A stretch of 64,000 nucleotides of DNA, taken from positions 3,968,001 through 4,032,000 of the forward strand of contig NZ_CP045178.1 in NCBI RefSeq assembly GCF_009296025.1. Direction: 5' to 3'. Below the pieces are notes generated by a model. It was not told the origin of the DNA and ran no database searches. It saw nothing but the letters and a program-made list of their open reading frames with translations. The position numbers and the translations under genes were made by a program. This DNA is from Streptomyces tsukubensis (GTDB lineage: Bacteria; Actinomycetota; Actinomycetes; Streptomycetales; Streptomycetaceae). Below, piece by piece: positions 1 to 9,602 of the stretch (the first letter of the stretch is position 1; each line of letters opens with the position of its first letter).

Positions 1-51
1 GGCCCCCACACCTCCCCGCATACATGGCTACCGCCCTACCGCCCTACCGCC

Positions 52-1314
52 CTACCGCACGCGTGCGTCCGCGGCCGCCTTCGCCGCGATGTCCTGGCGG
101 TACTGCGATCCGTCGAGTCCGATGCGGGCCACGGCGGCGTACGCACGTGCGCGTGCCTCGTCGAGCCCCGGACCCGACGCGGTCACCGACAGCACCCGAC
201 CGCCCGCGCTCACCACCGCCTCGCCGTCCCGCTTCGTACCGGCGTGCAGGACGTACGCGTCGGGGGCGTCCCGTTTGGCGACCTCGTCCAGGCCCGTGAT
301 CGGGTCGCCGGTACGAGGGGTGTCCGGGTAGTTGTGCGAGGCGATGACCACGGTGACGGCCGCGTCGTCGCTCCAGCGCAGGGAGGGCAGCGTGTCGAGA
401 GTGCCGTCGGCGGCGGCGAGCAGCACTCCGGCGAGCGGTGTTCGCAGCCGGGCCAGTACGACCTGGGTCTCCGGGTCCCCGAATCGGGCGTTGAACTCGA
501 TGACCCGCACACCGCGCGAGGTGATCGCGAGCCCCGCGTAGAGCAGGCCGGAGAACGGTGTACCCCGCCTGCGGAGTTCGTCGACGGTGGGCTGGAGGAC
601 GGTCCTGGTGACCTCGTCGACCAGCTTGGGGTCCGCCCACGGCAACGGCGAATACGCACCCATACCGCCGGTGTTGGGCCCTTCGTCACCGTCCAGAGCA
701 CGCTTGAAGTCCTGCGCGGGCTGGAGCGGGACGACCGTCACGCCGTCGGTGATCGCGAAGAGGGAGACCTCGGGCCCGTCGAGGAACTCCTCGATGACGA
801 CCCGACCGCAGGCGAGCGCGTGCGCGCGGGCTTCCTCCACGTCGTCCGTGACGACGACGCCCTTTCCGGCGGCCAGCCCGTCGTCCTTGACGACATAGGG
901 AGCACCGAAGGCGTCGAGCGCCCGGTCGATCTGCTCAGCATCCGTACACACGTACGAACGAGCTGTCGGGACCTCGGCCGACGCCATGACGTCCTTGGCG
1001 AACGCTTTGGACCCTTCGAGCTCGGCGGCCTTGGCAGAAGGACCGAAGCAGGCGATCCCCGCTTCCCGTACGGCGTCCGCGACTCCGGCCACGAGCGGTG
1101 CCTCCGGGCCTACGACCACTAGCTGGGCCTTCAGCTCGGTGGCGAGCCGGGCGACCGCGGCTCCGTCGAGCGCGTCGACGGGATGCAACTCGGCGACCTC
1201 GGCGATACCGGCGTTGCCGGGTGCGCAGTGGAGCGCGGAGACGCCGGGGTCGAGGGACAGGGAACGGCACAGGGCGTGTTCGCGGGCGCCACCCCCGATG
1301 ACAAGGACCTTCAC
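52..1314 (-). CDS. purD: Phosphoribosylamine--glycine ligase (GAR synthetase)
   Basis: ATP-grasp enzyme of purine synthesis joining phosphoribosylamine and glycine. The 420-residue product is full length. It opens with a nucleotide-binding loop (GGGAREHAL), then GPEAPLVAG, the ATP-grasp segment VVKDDGLAAGKGVVV near residue 140, PNTGGMGAYSP, and the metal-binding FNARFGDPETQ near residue 290. The GTG at 1314 (V-K-V-L-V-I-G-G-G) is chosen because the family begins exactly there; upstream codons are not family-like. The stop codon lies inside a short CTACCGCCC tandem repeat (about 29-56). It is transcribed away from dnaX with 231 bases between them, in which I see no gene. Confidence 0.96.
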   Translation of the reverse strand: MKVLVIGGGAREHALCRSLSLDPGVSALHCAPGNAGIAEVAELHPVDALDGAAVARLATELKAQLVVVGPEAPLVAGVADAVREAGIACFGPSAKAAELEGSKAFAKDVMASAEVPTARSYVCTDAEQIDRALDAFGAPYVVKDDGLAAGKGVVVTDDVEEARAHALACGRVVIEEFLDGPEVSLFAITDGVTVVPLQPAQDFKRALDGDEGPNTGGMGAYSPLPWADPKLVDEVTRTVLQPTVDELRRRGTPFSGLLYAGLAITSRGVRVIEFNARFGDPETQVVLARLRTPLAGVLLAAADGTLDTLPSLRWSDDAAVTVVIASHNYPDTPRTGDPITGLDEVAKRDAPDAYVLHAGTKRDGEAVVSAGGRVLSVTASGPGLDEARARAYAAVARIGLDGSQYRQDIAAKAAADARVR

Positions 1315-1545
1315 GGGGTGCAGCCTAGCCCGCGGGCGCACTCCGTCTTGTACGGGTCTTGTACGTGGGACTGAAAAGGGACGGGGCGAGCGTTCGTAGC
1401 TTCGTCCGTGTCCTGTCCTGTCCGTGGTCCCGTCCGTCGGCGCTCCGTACGTGCTTCTCACGTGCTTCGTACGTGCTCATCCGTGAGGGCGGGGTCACGG
1501 GACGGTCGACCGGCCCAGCAGGGGGCGCTTCGCGCGGTGTCCCGG

Positions 1546-3987
1546 TTACTCGTTGGTGATCTCCTCCAGGACCGTGGCACCCAGTTCGCGGACGATCAGG
1601 TCGTGGCCGGTGAGGGCGGAGTCCACGAGGTCCGGATCGTCCTCCTGAGGGATGTCGTCCTCCAGGGAGACGGACGGCCGGTCATTGGCGGGAGCGGACC
1701 GCTGACCCGCTGAGTCAGGACCGGATCCGGAGGAACCGGCGGCGGAGTGCGTGGCCGCCCGTGAGCCGCCGCCCCCCTGCTGTCCGTAACTCTGTCCGTA
1801 TCCCTGGCCTCCTTGACCGCCTTGGCCTCCCTGGCCCTGGCCGCCGCTCTGCTGCTGGGAGGGAGGGGCAGAGGTCTGTGGCGCCGCCGTCTGGCCCGCG
1901 CCCCCGCCATACCCTCCTCCGGAGCCGTAGTTTCCGCCTCCGGCGCCGTGGCTCCCGCCCCCATGGTCGTAACCGCCCGAGGCGGGGGCTGCGGACGGGG
2001 CTCCGCCCCCTCCGCCGAAGTTCCCGCCGCCGGCCGGCGCGGTGCCGCCCGAAGGATCGACGACGGACTCGATCTTCCACTGGACACCGAACTGTTCGGC
2101 CAGCGCCTGGCGCAGCACGTCCTCACTGCCACTGGCGGCGAAGTTGTCCCTGGCTCCCGCGTTCACGAAGGCGAGTTGCAAGGTGGTGCCGTCGAACCCG
2201 GCGACCTGCGCGTTCTGACTGAGCAGGATCCAGGTGAAGCGGCGCCGGTTCTTGACGGCCTCAAGGACATTGGGCCACATGTTGCGCGGATCGACACCGC
2301 CCGCGGTGGGTGGCGCGGCGGGGGGGCCCTGGGGCGAGGGGGCCTGCGGGGCGGGCGTGGGTGCGGGGGCCGAGGGGCCGGGGCCGCTCGGCGCACCGCC
2401 GACCGCTGCGGCGGTGGGCCAGGCGCCACGGCGGGAGGCACCTCCACCGGAGCCGCCGCCCGGGGGCGCCGCGGTGGGCCAGGCACCGGCTGCGGGCGCC
2501 GGGGACGGGGCGGGAGCGGCGGGCGGGGCTTGGGGCGGGGCGGCGGCCCGCTGCCCCACGGGGGGCTCGGCAGGCCCCGCGTACGCCTCGACCGGACCGG
2601 GCGCCGGGGCGTCGGCCTGGGCGGGCGCGGGCGCGTCGGGCGCACCGTCCTGCGGGGCCGCCGGGGTACCGCGGACGGCCGCGCGGGCCGCAGCGGGGCC
2701 GCCACCAGGGGGCACGGGCGGGCCGGCGGGCGCCGCGTGGGAGTCGGGGCCGGGAACGTAGGCGATGGGGGGCGTGCCCGCGCCGCTCATGTACTGAGGC
2801 GGTGCCGTGTTGCCGGCCGGGGATCCGGCGGCGCCGCGCTCCAGCCGGTCGAGCCTGGCCATGAGGGAGCGCTCGTCGTCGTAGGCGGCGGGCAGCAGCA
2901 CGCGGGCACAGATCAGTTCGAGCTGGAGGCGCGGGGAGGTGGCTCCGCGCATCTCGGTGAGTCCCTCGTTGACGAGGTCGGCGGCGCGGCTCAGTTCGGC
3001 GCCCCCGAGGACGGAGGACTGGGCCTGCATACGTTCGACGACATCGGCCGGGGCGTCGATGAGGCCCTTCTCACCGGCGTCGGGGACGGCGGCGAGGATC
3101 ACGAGGTCGCGCAGCCGCTCAAGGAGGTCGGCGACGAACCGGCGGGGGTCGTGCCCGCCTTCGATGACTTGGTCGACGACCTCGAAGGCGGCCCCGCCGT
3201 CACCTGCGGCGAAGGCGTCGACGACGGAGTCGAGGAGGGAGCCGTCGGTGTAACCGAGGAGGGAGGTGGCCATGGCATACGTCACACCGTCGTCGGCGGC
3301 GCTGGCGAGGAGCTGGTCCATCACGGACATCGAGTCACGCACGGACCCGGCGCCCGCGCGCACGACGAGAGGCAGCACGCCTTCCTCGACGCCGACCTGC
3401 TCGCGGCCGCACACGTCGGCCAGATACTCCCGCAGGGTCCCCGGCGGAACGAGCCTGAAGGGGTAGTGATGGGTGCGCGAGCGGATGGTCCCGATGACCT
3501 TCTCCGGCTCGGTGGTCGCGAAGATGAACTTCAGATGCTCGGGCGGCTCCTCGACGACCTTCAGCAGGGCGTTGAACCCCGCAGAGGTGACCATGTGGGC
3601 CTCATCGATGATGTAGATCTTGTACCGGCTGGACGCGGGGCCGAAGAAAGCCTTTTCCCGCAGGTCACGGGCATCGTCCACGCCACCGTGGGAAGCGGCG
3701 TCGATCTCGATGACATCGATGGAACCCGGGCCGTTGCGCGCGAGATCCTGGCAGGACTGGCACTCGCCGCAGGGCGTGGGGGTGGGACCCTGCTCACAGT
3801 TGAGACAGCGGGCGAGGATGCGCGCGCTGGTGGTCTTCCCGCAGCCGCGTGGCCCGCTGAACAGATATGCGTGATTGACCCGATTGTTCCGCAACGCCTG
3901 CTGCAACGGGGCAGTGACATGCTCCTGCCCGATGACCTCGGCGAACGACTCGGGGCGATAACGGCGGTACAGCGCGAGAGACGACAC
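1546..3987 (-). CDS. dnaX: DNA polymerase III subunit gamma/tau
   Basis: Clamp-loader ATPase of the replisome, 813 residues. It starts S-S-L-A-L-Y-R-R-Y-R-P and shows Walker A GPRGCGKTTS (about residue 40), the four-Cys zinc cluster CLNC...CGEC...C, Walker B IIDEAHM and the sensor-1 region. Residues about 430-600 are Pro/Ala rich and about 680-770 Gly/Gln rich, linkers that are variable in this family; a conserved domain lies between them. The GTG at 3987 is chosen because the conserved N-terminus begins there; the open frame continues upstream without family similarity. No ribosome site precedes it, but TAACCT sits 7 bases upstream, so a leaderless mRNA is possible. The gene follows ffs in the usual actinobacterial order. 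Confidence 0.95.
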   Translation of the reverse strand: MSSLALYRRYRPESFAEVIGQEHVTAPLQQALRNNRVNHAYLFSGPRGCGKTTSARILARCLNCEQGPTPTPCGECQSCQDLARNGPGSIDVIEIDAASHGGVDDARDLREKAFFGPASSRYKIYIIDEAHMVTSAGFNALLKVVEEPPEHLKFIFATTEPEKVIGTIRSRTHHYPFRLVPPGTLREYLADVCGREQVGVEEGVLPLVVRAGAGSVRDSMSVMDQLLASAADDGVTYAMATSLLGYTDGSLLDSVVDAFAAGDGGAAFEVVDQVIEGGHDPRRFVADLLERLRDLVILAAVPDAGEKGLIDAPADVVERMQAQSSVLGGAELSRAADLVNEGLTEMRGATSPRLQLELICARVLLPAAYDDERSLMARLDRLERGAAGSPAGNTAPPQYMSGAGTPPIAYVPGPDSHAAPAGPPVPPGGGPAAARAAVRGTPAAPQDGAPDAPAPAQADAPAPGPVEAYAGPAEPPVGQRAAAPPQAPPAAPAPSPAPAAGAWPTAAPPGGGSGGGASRRGAWPTAAAVGGAPSGPGPSAPAPTPAPQAPSPQGPPAAPPTAGGVDPRNMWPNVLEAVKNRRRFTWILLSQNAQVAGFDGTTLQLAFVNAGARDNFAASGSEDVLRQALAEQFGVQWKIESVVDPSGGTAPAGGGNFGGGGGAPSAAPASGGYDHGGGSHGAGGGNYGSGGGYGGGAGQTAAPQTSAPPSQQQSGGQGQGGQGGQGGQGYGQSYGQQGGGGSRAATHSAAGSSGSGPDSAGQRSAPANDRPSVSLEDDIPQEDDPDLVDSALTGHDLIVRELGATVLEEITNE

Positions 3988-4293
3988 GTATACGAGGTTA
4001 TAGGCGACCAGCGACAGACGGCTCCGGCCCGGTCCTGTCCACCCACTCCGGCCACGGTCGGCTCGCGGCGTGTGGCGGCGGTACGACCGGGCGGCGGGAC
4101 GGCCGCCAAGCACTCAGGGCCCCGGGACGGCAACCTCGAAACCGGACCCGGGCGAACGAACCGGGGCCACCGGACCCGGGCCAACAAACAAACAGTCGAC
4201 CCCGAAACAAGCAAACAGTCCGCGCACCCACTCACGAACACCCGCACCCGCACCCGCACCCGCACCCGCACGGAACCACACGGGAACGCAAAC
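3988..4293. other. Non-coding stretch between ffs and dnaX
   Basis: About 306 bases without a convincing gene. It holds a CCCGCA hexamer run (about 4241-4271) immediately downstream of the SRP RNA and, at its other end, the probable dnaX promoter. Open frames here are extensions or shadows of dnaX. Confidence 0.6.
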
Positions 4294-4379
4294 GCCCCCC
4301 ACGCACCCGCCAGAGCCAACCTACCCTTGCTGCCTTCCGGCCCTGGGGGAGTTCAGTCAGATAGCGCCACGTGAGGGGC
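4294..4379 (-). ncRNA. ffs: Bacterial small signal recognition particle RNA (4.5S)
   Basis: RNA partner of Ffh in co-translational membrane targeting. On the minus strand, the conserved domain IV hairpin with CAGGGCCGGAAGGCAGCAAG (GGAA apical loop and asymmetric internal loop) is present near 4324-4350. The closing helix pairs GCCCCTCACG (4379 side) with CGTGGGGGGC (4294 side), which sets the ends. A TACTGT -10 hexamer lies at 4387-4392, seven bases before the proposed 5' end. The position just upstream of dnaX is typical for actinobacteria. Confidence 0.93.
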
Positions 4380-4460
4380 TGCGCCCACAGTACCCGATCC
4401 CCAGCCGTGGAACGAGCCCGCTCCCCCACCCCACAAACCACGCCGAGCGAAGGATCCGAC

Positions 4461-4478
4461 CGAACACGATCGTGTTCG
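4461..4478. promoter_or_regulatory. Perfect 18-bp palindrome between ffs and tRNA-Ser
   Basis: CGAACACGATCGTGTTCG reads the same on both strands. It lies in the divergent control region of ffs (minus) and tRNA-Ser (plus), about 20 bases before the tRNA -10 element (TACAGT, 4500-4505). An operator is possible, but no regulator can be named. Confidence 0.4.
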
Positions 4479-4512
4479 CGAGCACTCCCCAACATCTTGT
4501 ACAGTTTGCGGC

Positions 4513-4600
4513 GGAGGATTCGCCTAGTGGCCTAGGGCGCACGCTTGGAAAGCGTGTTGGGTTCACACCCTCACGAGTTCGAATCTCGTATCCTCCGCCA
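4513..4600 (+). tRNA. tRNA-Ser (anticodon GGA)
   Basis: 88-base class II tRNA. The acceptor stem GGAGGAT pairs with ATCCTCC; discriminator G and encoded CCA follow. The anticodon loop TTGGAAA sits between CACGC and GCGTG, giving GGA, which reads UCC codons. A long variable arm and a T loop of GTTCGAATC type are visible. A TACAGT -10 hexamer at 4500-4505 is correctly placed. The integrase remnant directly downstream suggests that its 3' end has served as an attachment site. Confidence 0.97.
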
Positions 4601-4623
4601 TTGCTCTCACCGGGCAATACGTT

Positions 4624-4655
4624 GAAGGGCCCCACCGTTCGCGGTGGGGCCCTTC
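4624..4655 (+). terminator. tRNA-Ser terminator hairpin
   Basis: Perfect 14-bp stem (4624-4637 with 4642-4655) closed by a TTCG tetraloop, 24 bases after the tRNA. No U-tract follows, which is usual for Streptomyces terminators. Confidence 0.85.
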
Positions 4656-4694
4656 GGCGTTGTCGGAGTTGCAGTTTGGGTTGCAGTTGCGCGA

Positions 4695-4868
4695 TCAGGC
4701 GGCGGGCGGCTCCTCGGGCAGCGGCCAGAGCAGCCCGCCGATCTTGTCGGCGGTGTCGGTGAGCACCCGGTCGGTGAGGTGCTGGTAGCGGGGGCGCCTC
4801 CGGGCGGACTTGTCCGGCTCCCAGCCCATGATCGTGTCGAAGACCGTGTCGGGGACCCCGAGGATCAG
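4695..4868 (-). pseudogene. Tyrosine recombinase, C-terminal remnant
   Basis: About 57 codons read as the end of a phage-type integrase: L-I-L-G-V-P-D-T-V-F-D-T-I-M-G-W-E-P followed by the catalytic-tyrosine region R-Y-Q-H-L and a short tail ending at the TGA at 4695. The N-terminal three quarters, including the catalytic Arg and the HxxR box, is missing; upstream sequence drops out of frame. It sits 40 bases past the tRNA-Ser terminator. The sequence resembles the second remnant near 9900-10100 (shared G-V-P-D, I-M-G-W-E-P, S-A-R and R-Y-x-H), so both come from one integrase family. Confidence 0.7.
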
Positions 4869-5031
4869 CGGGCGCCAATATCGGCACGCAGTAACGCCAG
4901 GCGAAAAGCGAGCCAAGGGGCACCCTGCGGGATGACCCACCGCAGATCCACGTCCACGTCCGGCCCTGCCCCTTAGGATGCCCAACGCTCAACGCTCAAC
5001 GTCATCGGACCCATTGGAGGGGTGGCCGGGT

Positions 5032-5178
5032 ATGTCCGACCTGAAGAAGGATGCGCTGTCCCTGCACAGGGCGGCAACGGCGCTGGGCAAAATGGATGAC
5101 CACACTCGCAAACCGCTGCACGCCTTCAAGGCCGCCGCGCACGACCTGACGGCCGCAGCACGCGGCAAGAAGGGCTGA
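5032..5178 (+). CDS. Small helical protein encoded upstream of RHS toxin
   Basis: 48 residues starting M-S-D-L-K-K-D-A-L, with a good ribosome site (GGAGGGG) about ten bases before the ATG at 5032. It is Ala/Lys/His rich and predicted all helical, with no signal peptide and no WXG motif. It ends 7 bases before the RHS gene, so the two form an operon. By position it may be an Esx-like or chaperone-like partner for secretion of the toxin; this is inference. A longer in-frame start at 4978 is less likely because it has no ribosome site. Confidence 0.65.
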   Translation: MSDLKKDALSLHRAATALGKMDDHTRKPLHAFKAAAHDLTAAARGKKG

Positions 5179-5185
5179 TCCATAC

Positions 5186-8100
5186 ATGGGCTTCGACCCC
5201 AACCCCTTGCACTGGATCAACAAGGCCAACCACGCCTTCGGCGACACCCTCGCCAGCGGCCTGGAGTTCCTCGGCATCACCGACCCCGCCGTCGACCCCG
5301 ACGGCATCCGCGAGATCGCCAGACAGTGGCGGGCCCTGGCAGGGGGCCTCGATGCCGCCGCCCACGCCGCCGCAGCAGCCCTCCAGGACCTGGAATGGGA
5401 GGGCGCGGCTGCCAAAGCCCTCCACCAGCGGGCAAAAACCACCCGCACCCAAGCCACCAACATGGCCGACTCCCTGCGCGAGGGCGCCACCGCCCTGGAC
5501 GACTTCGCCGACGAGGCCCACGAACTCCTCACCGAAATCGGCGTGATCCTCGCCGAGATCGTTGAGTTCGAGATCGCCGCCCTGGCCCTCTCCGTACTCA
5601 CCGGCGGCCTCTCCGCCATCGCCGGCAGCCTCGCCGCCGGAGCACGAGCCGCGAAAATCGTGGCCCTCATCGCCCGGATCGAGAAGTCCGGCACCCGCAT
5701 GGCCTCCGTCATCCGCACCGTCATGGAAGCCATCCGCGGCCTGGAACGCGCCCTCAAAGCCCTCGGAGAAATCAAGACCATCGCCAAGGCCGGCAAACTC
5801 GCCGGCGAAGGCATGAAGTTCACCGCCTTCGACGCCGCCCTACGGGATCCGGGGACTTTTAAGGACCCGGACAAGCTGGCGGAGACCCTGGCTCTGGGGG
5901 CCGCCTTCGGGGTTGGTGCGGGCGGTCTAGGCAAGCTCCTCGGCAAGGGCCTGGGCAAGCTCAAGCCCAGCGAACTCGCCAAGATGAGCCAGAAGTTGGG
6001 GATGAACGGCTCCGGCCCGTCCCGAGTCAAGCTGCGCCCCTCGGAGTGGGAGAAACTGCCCGCCTCCATCCGGTCCCTCTTCAAGAAGTGCGACCGTGAC
6101 CCGATCGACGTCGCCACCGGCGACATGCTTCTACCCCAGACCGACATCCAGCTGCCGGGCACCCTGCCCCTGGTACTGGAACGGACCCACCTGTCGTCGT
6201 ACCGCTGGGGCGGCTGGTTCGGCCCCAGCTGGGCCTCCACCCTCGATCAACGCCTCCAGATCGATGAGGGCGGGATCATCTACGCCGCACCCGACGGCGC
6301 ACGCCTGACCTACCCGCTCCCGGCTCCTGAAGGAAATGATCCTGCCTATCCCGAGCTCGGCCCCCGACTACCCCTGACGTGGGACAGCGAGGTCGACGGC
6401 GCCTTGCGCCTCACCGATCCCGACACCGGCCACGCCTACGTCTTCCACTCCCCGTGCCCTGCCGACGATGACGAGGCGGTAGACCTGCCCCTGCAGGCCA
6501 TCGTGGACCGCAACGGCCAGCGCATCACCGTTCGCTACACCGTCGACGGCGCCCCTGTGGAAGTCACCCACAGCGGCGGCTACCGCATCGCCCTCGACCA
6601 CCACAGCGACCTGCCCCGCATCAGCGCCCTGCGCCTGCTCGACCCGGAACAACCCGACGACCGCGGCACCGTCCTCGTCTCCTACGGCTACAGCGACGAG
6701 GGACATCTCACCGAGGTCACCAATTCGCCCGGGCTTCCCATGCGGTTCACCTACGACGCCGTGGGCCGCATCACCCAGTGGACCGACCGCAACGACACCA
6801 GCTACGCGTACACATACGACGAGCAGGGCCGAGTCGTCCGCACCGAGGGCAGCGCCGGCTTCCTCTCCGGCAGCCTCGCCTATGACGACGCCACCCGCAC
6901 CACCACGGTCACAGACTCGCTCGGCCACAGCAGGCGCTACGAGCACAATGAATCGTTCCGCCTTGTCCGCGCCACGGATCCGCTCGGCCACACCACCCAC
7001 CAGGAGTGGGACTTCGAGCACCGTCTGATCGCCTCCAGGGACGAGCTGGGGAACGTCACCACATTCTGTTACGACGAGCACGGAAACCAGGCCGCGGTCG
7101 TCCGCGCGGACGGGCGCGAGACCACAGTCCTCTACAACCGTCTCGGTCTGGCGGAGACGCTGCAGGACCCGGATGGCATCGTGTGGCAGCAGACCTACGA
7201 CGATCGAGGCAACCGCGTTGCTGTAACCGACCGCGCTGGGACGACCACCCGCTTCGCCTGGAACCAGGCAGGACATCTCACGTCGGTCACGGACGCGCTG
7301 GGGAGCACCAGCACCGTACGGTGCAATCCGGCGGGACTCCCCGTCCAGATCATCGACCCGCTGGGAAACACCACCAGCTACGAGCGCGACGCCTTCGGCC
7401 GCTCCAGCGTCATCACCGACCCACTCGGCGCGACCACCCGCCTCGAATGGACAGTCGAGGGTCGGCTGCGCCGCCGTATCGCAGCTGACGGGACCACCGA
7501 GTCCTGGGACTACGACGGCGAAGGCAACTGCACCAGCTACACCGACCCGGCAGGCGCCGAAACCCGCTCCGAGTACACCCACTTCGATCTGCTGTCGGCC
7601 CAGACCGCCCCGGACGGCACACGTCATGTCTACAGCCACGACACCGAGCGTCGCCTCGTCCAGGTAGCTAACCCCCAGGGTTCGAAGTGGAGTTACGCAT
7701 ACGATCCAGCAGGCAATCTGACCTCCGAAACGGACTTCGACGGCCGCACTCTGGTCTACACCCGCAACGCCGCAGGGCTTCTCACTGCTCGCACCAACGC
7801 CCTTGGCCAGACCACTCGCTACACGCACGACGCACTCCATCGAGTCGTCCGCAAGGACGCCGACGGGCACGTCACCACGTACGAGTACGAACCGTACGGC
7901 CGCCTGACCCAGGCTGCCGGTCCCGGCGTGACACTGACCCGCCGGTACGACGGGATGGGCAACCTGACGTCCGAGGCAGTCAACGGACGAATCACCACGT
8001 ACGAATACGACGTCCTCAACCGTCGTACGAGGCGCACCACCCCCACTGGGGTGACCAGTTCTCTAACCTACGACATCGCAGACAACATCGCCGAGCTGGC

Positions 8101-9598
8101 CACGGCCGGGAGAACAGTCAGCTTCGAACGCGACGGCGCAGGACGGGAGGTCGTCCGTCGCATCGGCGCGAATCTGACGGTGGCCAGCGACTTCGACACT
8201 CAAGGACGCCTCATCGGGCAGTCCACGCACGGCCTAGGCCGACAGAGCATCCAGCGGCGCAGCTACAGCTATCGCCCCGACGGCTGCCTCATCGGCCTCG
8301 ACGACGAACTCAACGGCACCCGCCGCTTCGACCTCGACCAGGCAGGCCGCGTCATCGCCGTCGATGCGGCGAACTGGAGCGAGCGATACGCCTACGACGA
8401 GATCGGCAACCAGACCAACGCTGTATGGCCCGCCAGTCATCCCGGCCACGAGGCGACGGGGCCTCGTACCTACGCCGGCACCCGTATCACCCGTGCCGGA
8501 GATGTCCGCTGCGAGCACGATGCTCTCGGCCGTATCACCCTCCGTCAGAAGACCCGGCTGTCCCGCAAGCCGGACACTTGGCGCTATACCTGGGACGCCG
8601 AGGACCGCCTCACCTCGGTTATCACTCCAGACGGAACGGCTTGGCGCTACCAGTACGACCCACTGGGGCGGCGCATCGCCAAGCAGCGCCTGGCGGAGGA
8701 CAGCGACGACGTCGTCGAACACGTCGAGTTCACCTGGGACGGCAGCACCCTCTGCGAGCAGACCACCAGCTCCGCCGAGGCACGGCACCAGGTCACACTC
8801 ACCTGGGATCACCAGGGCATGCAGCCGCTCTCCCAGACGGAACGCATCACAAGCCCGGACGCACCCCAAGAAGAGATCGACTCTCGGTTCTTTGCCATCG
8901 TCACCGACATCGTCGGCACCCCCACCGAACTCCTCGACGAAAGTGGCGGCGTCGCCTGGCATGCCCGCAGCACCCTATGGGGCACGACCACCTGGGCGGC
9001 AAACAGCACGGCATACACGCCACTCCGCTTCCCAGGTCAGTACTACGACCCGGAAACCGGCCTCCACTACAACTACTTCCGCCACTACGATCCCGAAACG
9101 GCTCGCTACCTCACCCCCGACCCTCTCGGCCTCGCCCCGGCCCCGAATCCCGCAACCTACGTCCACAACCCCCATACCTGGGTTGACTACCTGGGACTCG
9201 CGCCGAGCTGCGATGACTTCTTCCCGATTTACCGGACCCCGAAGGCCAAGGATGCCGAATACGAACTGCTTCATGGCCCCAACCCCGCCAACCACCAACC
9301 GGGAGTGGATATTGGCGGAGGGCTGCTGTCAGACGGGCTAATGTATTTCGGTGAACGCGATGTGGCGGCCACCTACATGAGCCCCACTGGCAGGAGCTTC
9401 GCAGACGGAATGGTCCGCTACGACATGCACCCCGACTTCCTCAAGGAGTTCGCCAAGAGCCCCTACATGAGGAGATACGACTTGCAGGGCCCCGGCGGGG
9501 CGCCTCGAATCGAGTTCCCGATCCCCGTCGACAAGCTGGGGCGATTCAACGAACTAACCCTCAAGAGGACATGGATTCCTATGCACGGAAGCGGGTGA
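5186..9598 (+). CDS. RHS-repeat polymorphic toxin with N-terminal WXG-like region
   Basis: 1470 residues. Residues 1-110 are helical with an L-E-W-E-G motif near residue 71 (WXG100 type, linked in this family to type VII secretion). A hydrophobic helical stretch spans about 112-165. A DUF6531-like segment (D-P-I-D-V-A-T-G-D-M) is at about 304. Many YD repeats of the G..T.Y.YD type fill about 480-1250. The RHS core end is RFPGQYYDPETGLHYNYF...YLTPDPLGL at about 1281-1320. After the core the last 125 residues switch to an unrelated domain, the expected variable toxin. The toxin starts near I-Y-R-T-P and contains M-Y-F-G and a W near the end; an ADP-ribosyltransferase-like fold is conceivable but unproven. 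A putative immunity gene follows after 4 bases. The protein probably mediates killing of neighbouring bacteria. Confidence 0.88.
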   Translation: MGFDPNPLHWINKANHAFGDTLASGLEFLGITDPAVDPDGIREIARQWRALAGGLDAAAHAAAAALQDLEWEGAAAKALHQRAKTTRTQATNMADSLREGATALDDFADEAHELLTEIGVILAEIVEFEIAALALSVLTGGLSAIAGSLAAGARAAKIVALIARIEKSGTRMASVIRTVMEAIRGLERALKALGEIKTIAKAGKLAGEGMKFTAFDAALRDPGTFKDPDKLAETLALGAAFGVGAGGLGKLLGKGLGKLKPSELAKMSQKLGMNGSGPSRVKLRPSEWEKLPASIRSLFKKCDRDPIDVATGDMLLPQTDIQLPGTLPLVLERTHLSSYRWGGWFGPSWASTLDQRLQIDEGGIIYAAPDGARLTYPLPAPEGNDPAYPELGPRLPLTWDSEVDGALRLTDPDTGHAYVFHSPCPADDDEAVDLPLQAIVDRNGQRITVRYTVDGAPVEVTHSGGYRIALDHHSDLPRISALRLLDPEQPDDRGTVLVSYGYSDEGHLTEVTNSPGLPMRFTYDAVGRITQWTDRNDTSYAYTYDEQGRVVRTEGSAGFLSGSLAYDDATRTTTVTDSLGHSRRYEHNESFRLVRATDPLGHTTHQEWDFEHRLIASRDELGNVTTFCYDEHGNQAAVVRADGRETTVLYNRLGLAETLQDPDGIVWQQTYDDRGNRVAVTDRAGTTTRFAWNQAGHLTSVTDALGSTSTVRCNPAGLPVQIIDPLGNTTSYERDAFGRSSVITDPLGATTRLEWTVEGRLRRRIAADGTTESWDYDGEGNCTSYTDPAGAETRSEYTHFDLLSAQTAPDGTRHVYSHDTERRLVQVANPQGSKWSYAYDPAGNLTSETDFDGRTLVYTRNAAGLLTARTNALGQTTRYTHDALHRVVRKDADGHVTTYEYEPYGRLTQAAGPGVTLTRRYDGMGNLTSEAVNGRITTYEYDVLNRRTRRTTPTGVTSSLTYDIADNIAELATAGRTVSFERDGAGREVVRRIGANLTVASDFDTQGRLIGQSTHGLGRQSIQRRSYSYRPDGCLIGLDDELNGTRRFDLDQAGRVIAVDAANWSERYAYDEIGNQTNAVWPASHPGHEATGPRTYAGTRITRAGDVRCEHDALGRITLRQKTRLSRKPDTWRYTWDAEDRLTSVITPDGTAWRYQYDPLGRRIAKQRLAEDSDDVVEHVEFTWDGSTLCEQTTSSAEARHQVTLTWDHQGMQPLSQTERITSPDAPQEEIDSRFFAIVTDIVGTPTELLDESGGVAWHARSTLWGTTTWAANSTAYTPLRFPGQYYDPETGLHYNYFRHYDPETARYLTPDPLGLAPAPNPATYVHNPHTWVDYLGLAPSCDDFFPIYRTPKAKDAEYELLHGPNPANHQPGVDIGGGLLSDGLMYFGERDVAATYMSPTGRSFADGMVRYDMHPDFLKEFAKSPYMRRYDLQGPGGAPRIEFPIPVDKLGRFNELTLKRTWIPMHGSG

Positions 9599-9602
9599 GT
9601 CA

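Noticed and set aside
1813..4374. Long plus-strand open frame opposite dnaX
   Set aside because: It is a shadow of dnaX caused by high GC; the translation is Gly/Arg rich without any domain.
4461..4478. LexA (SOS) box
   Set aside because: It has GAAC and GTTC halves, but the spacing between them is 8 bases; the actinobacterial LexA site needs 4.
5186..9598. Insecticidal Tc-toxin component
   Set aside because: The RHS repeats alone suggested it, but the DUF6531-like start, WXG motif, short variable C-terminus and downstream immunity gene fit an interbacterial toxin.
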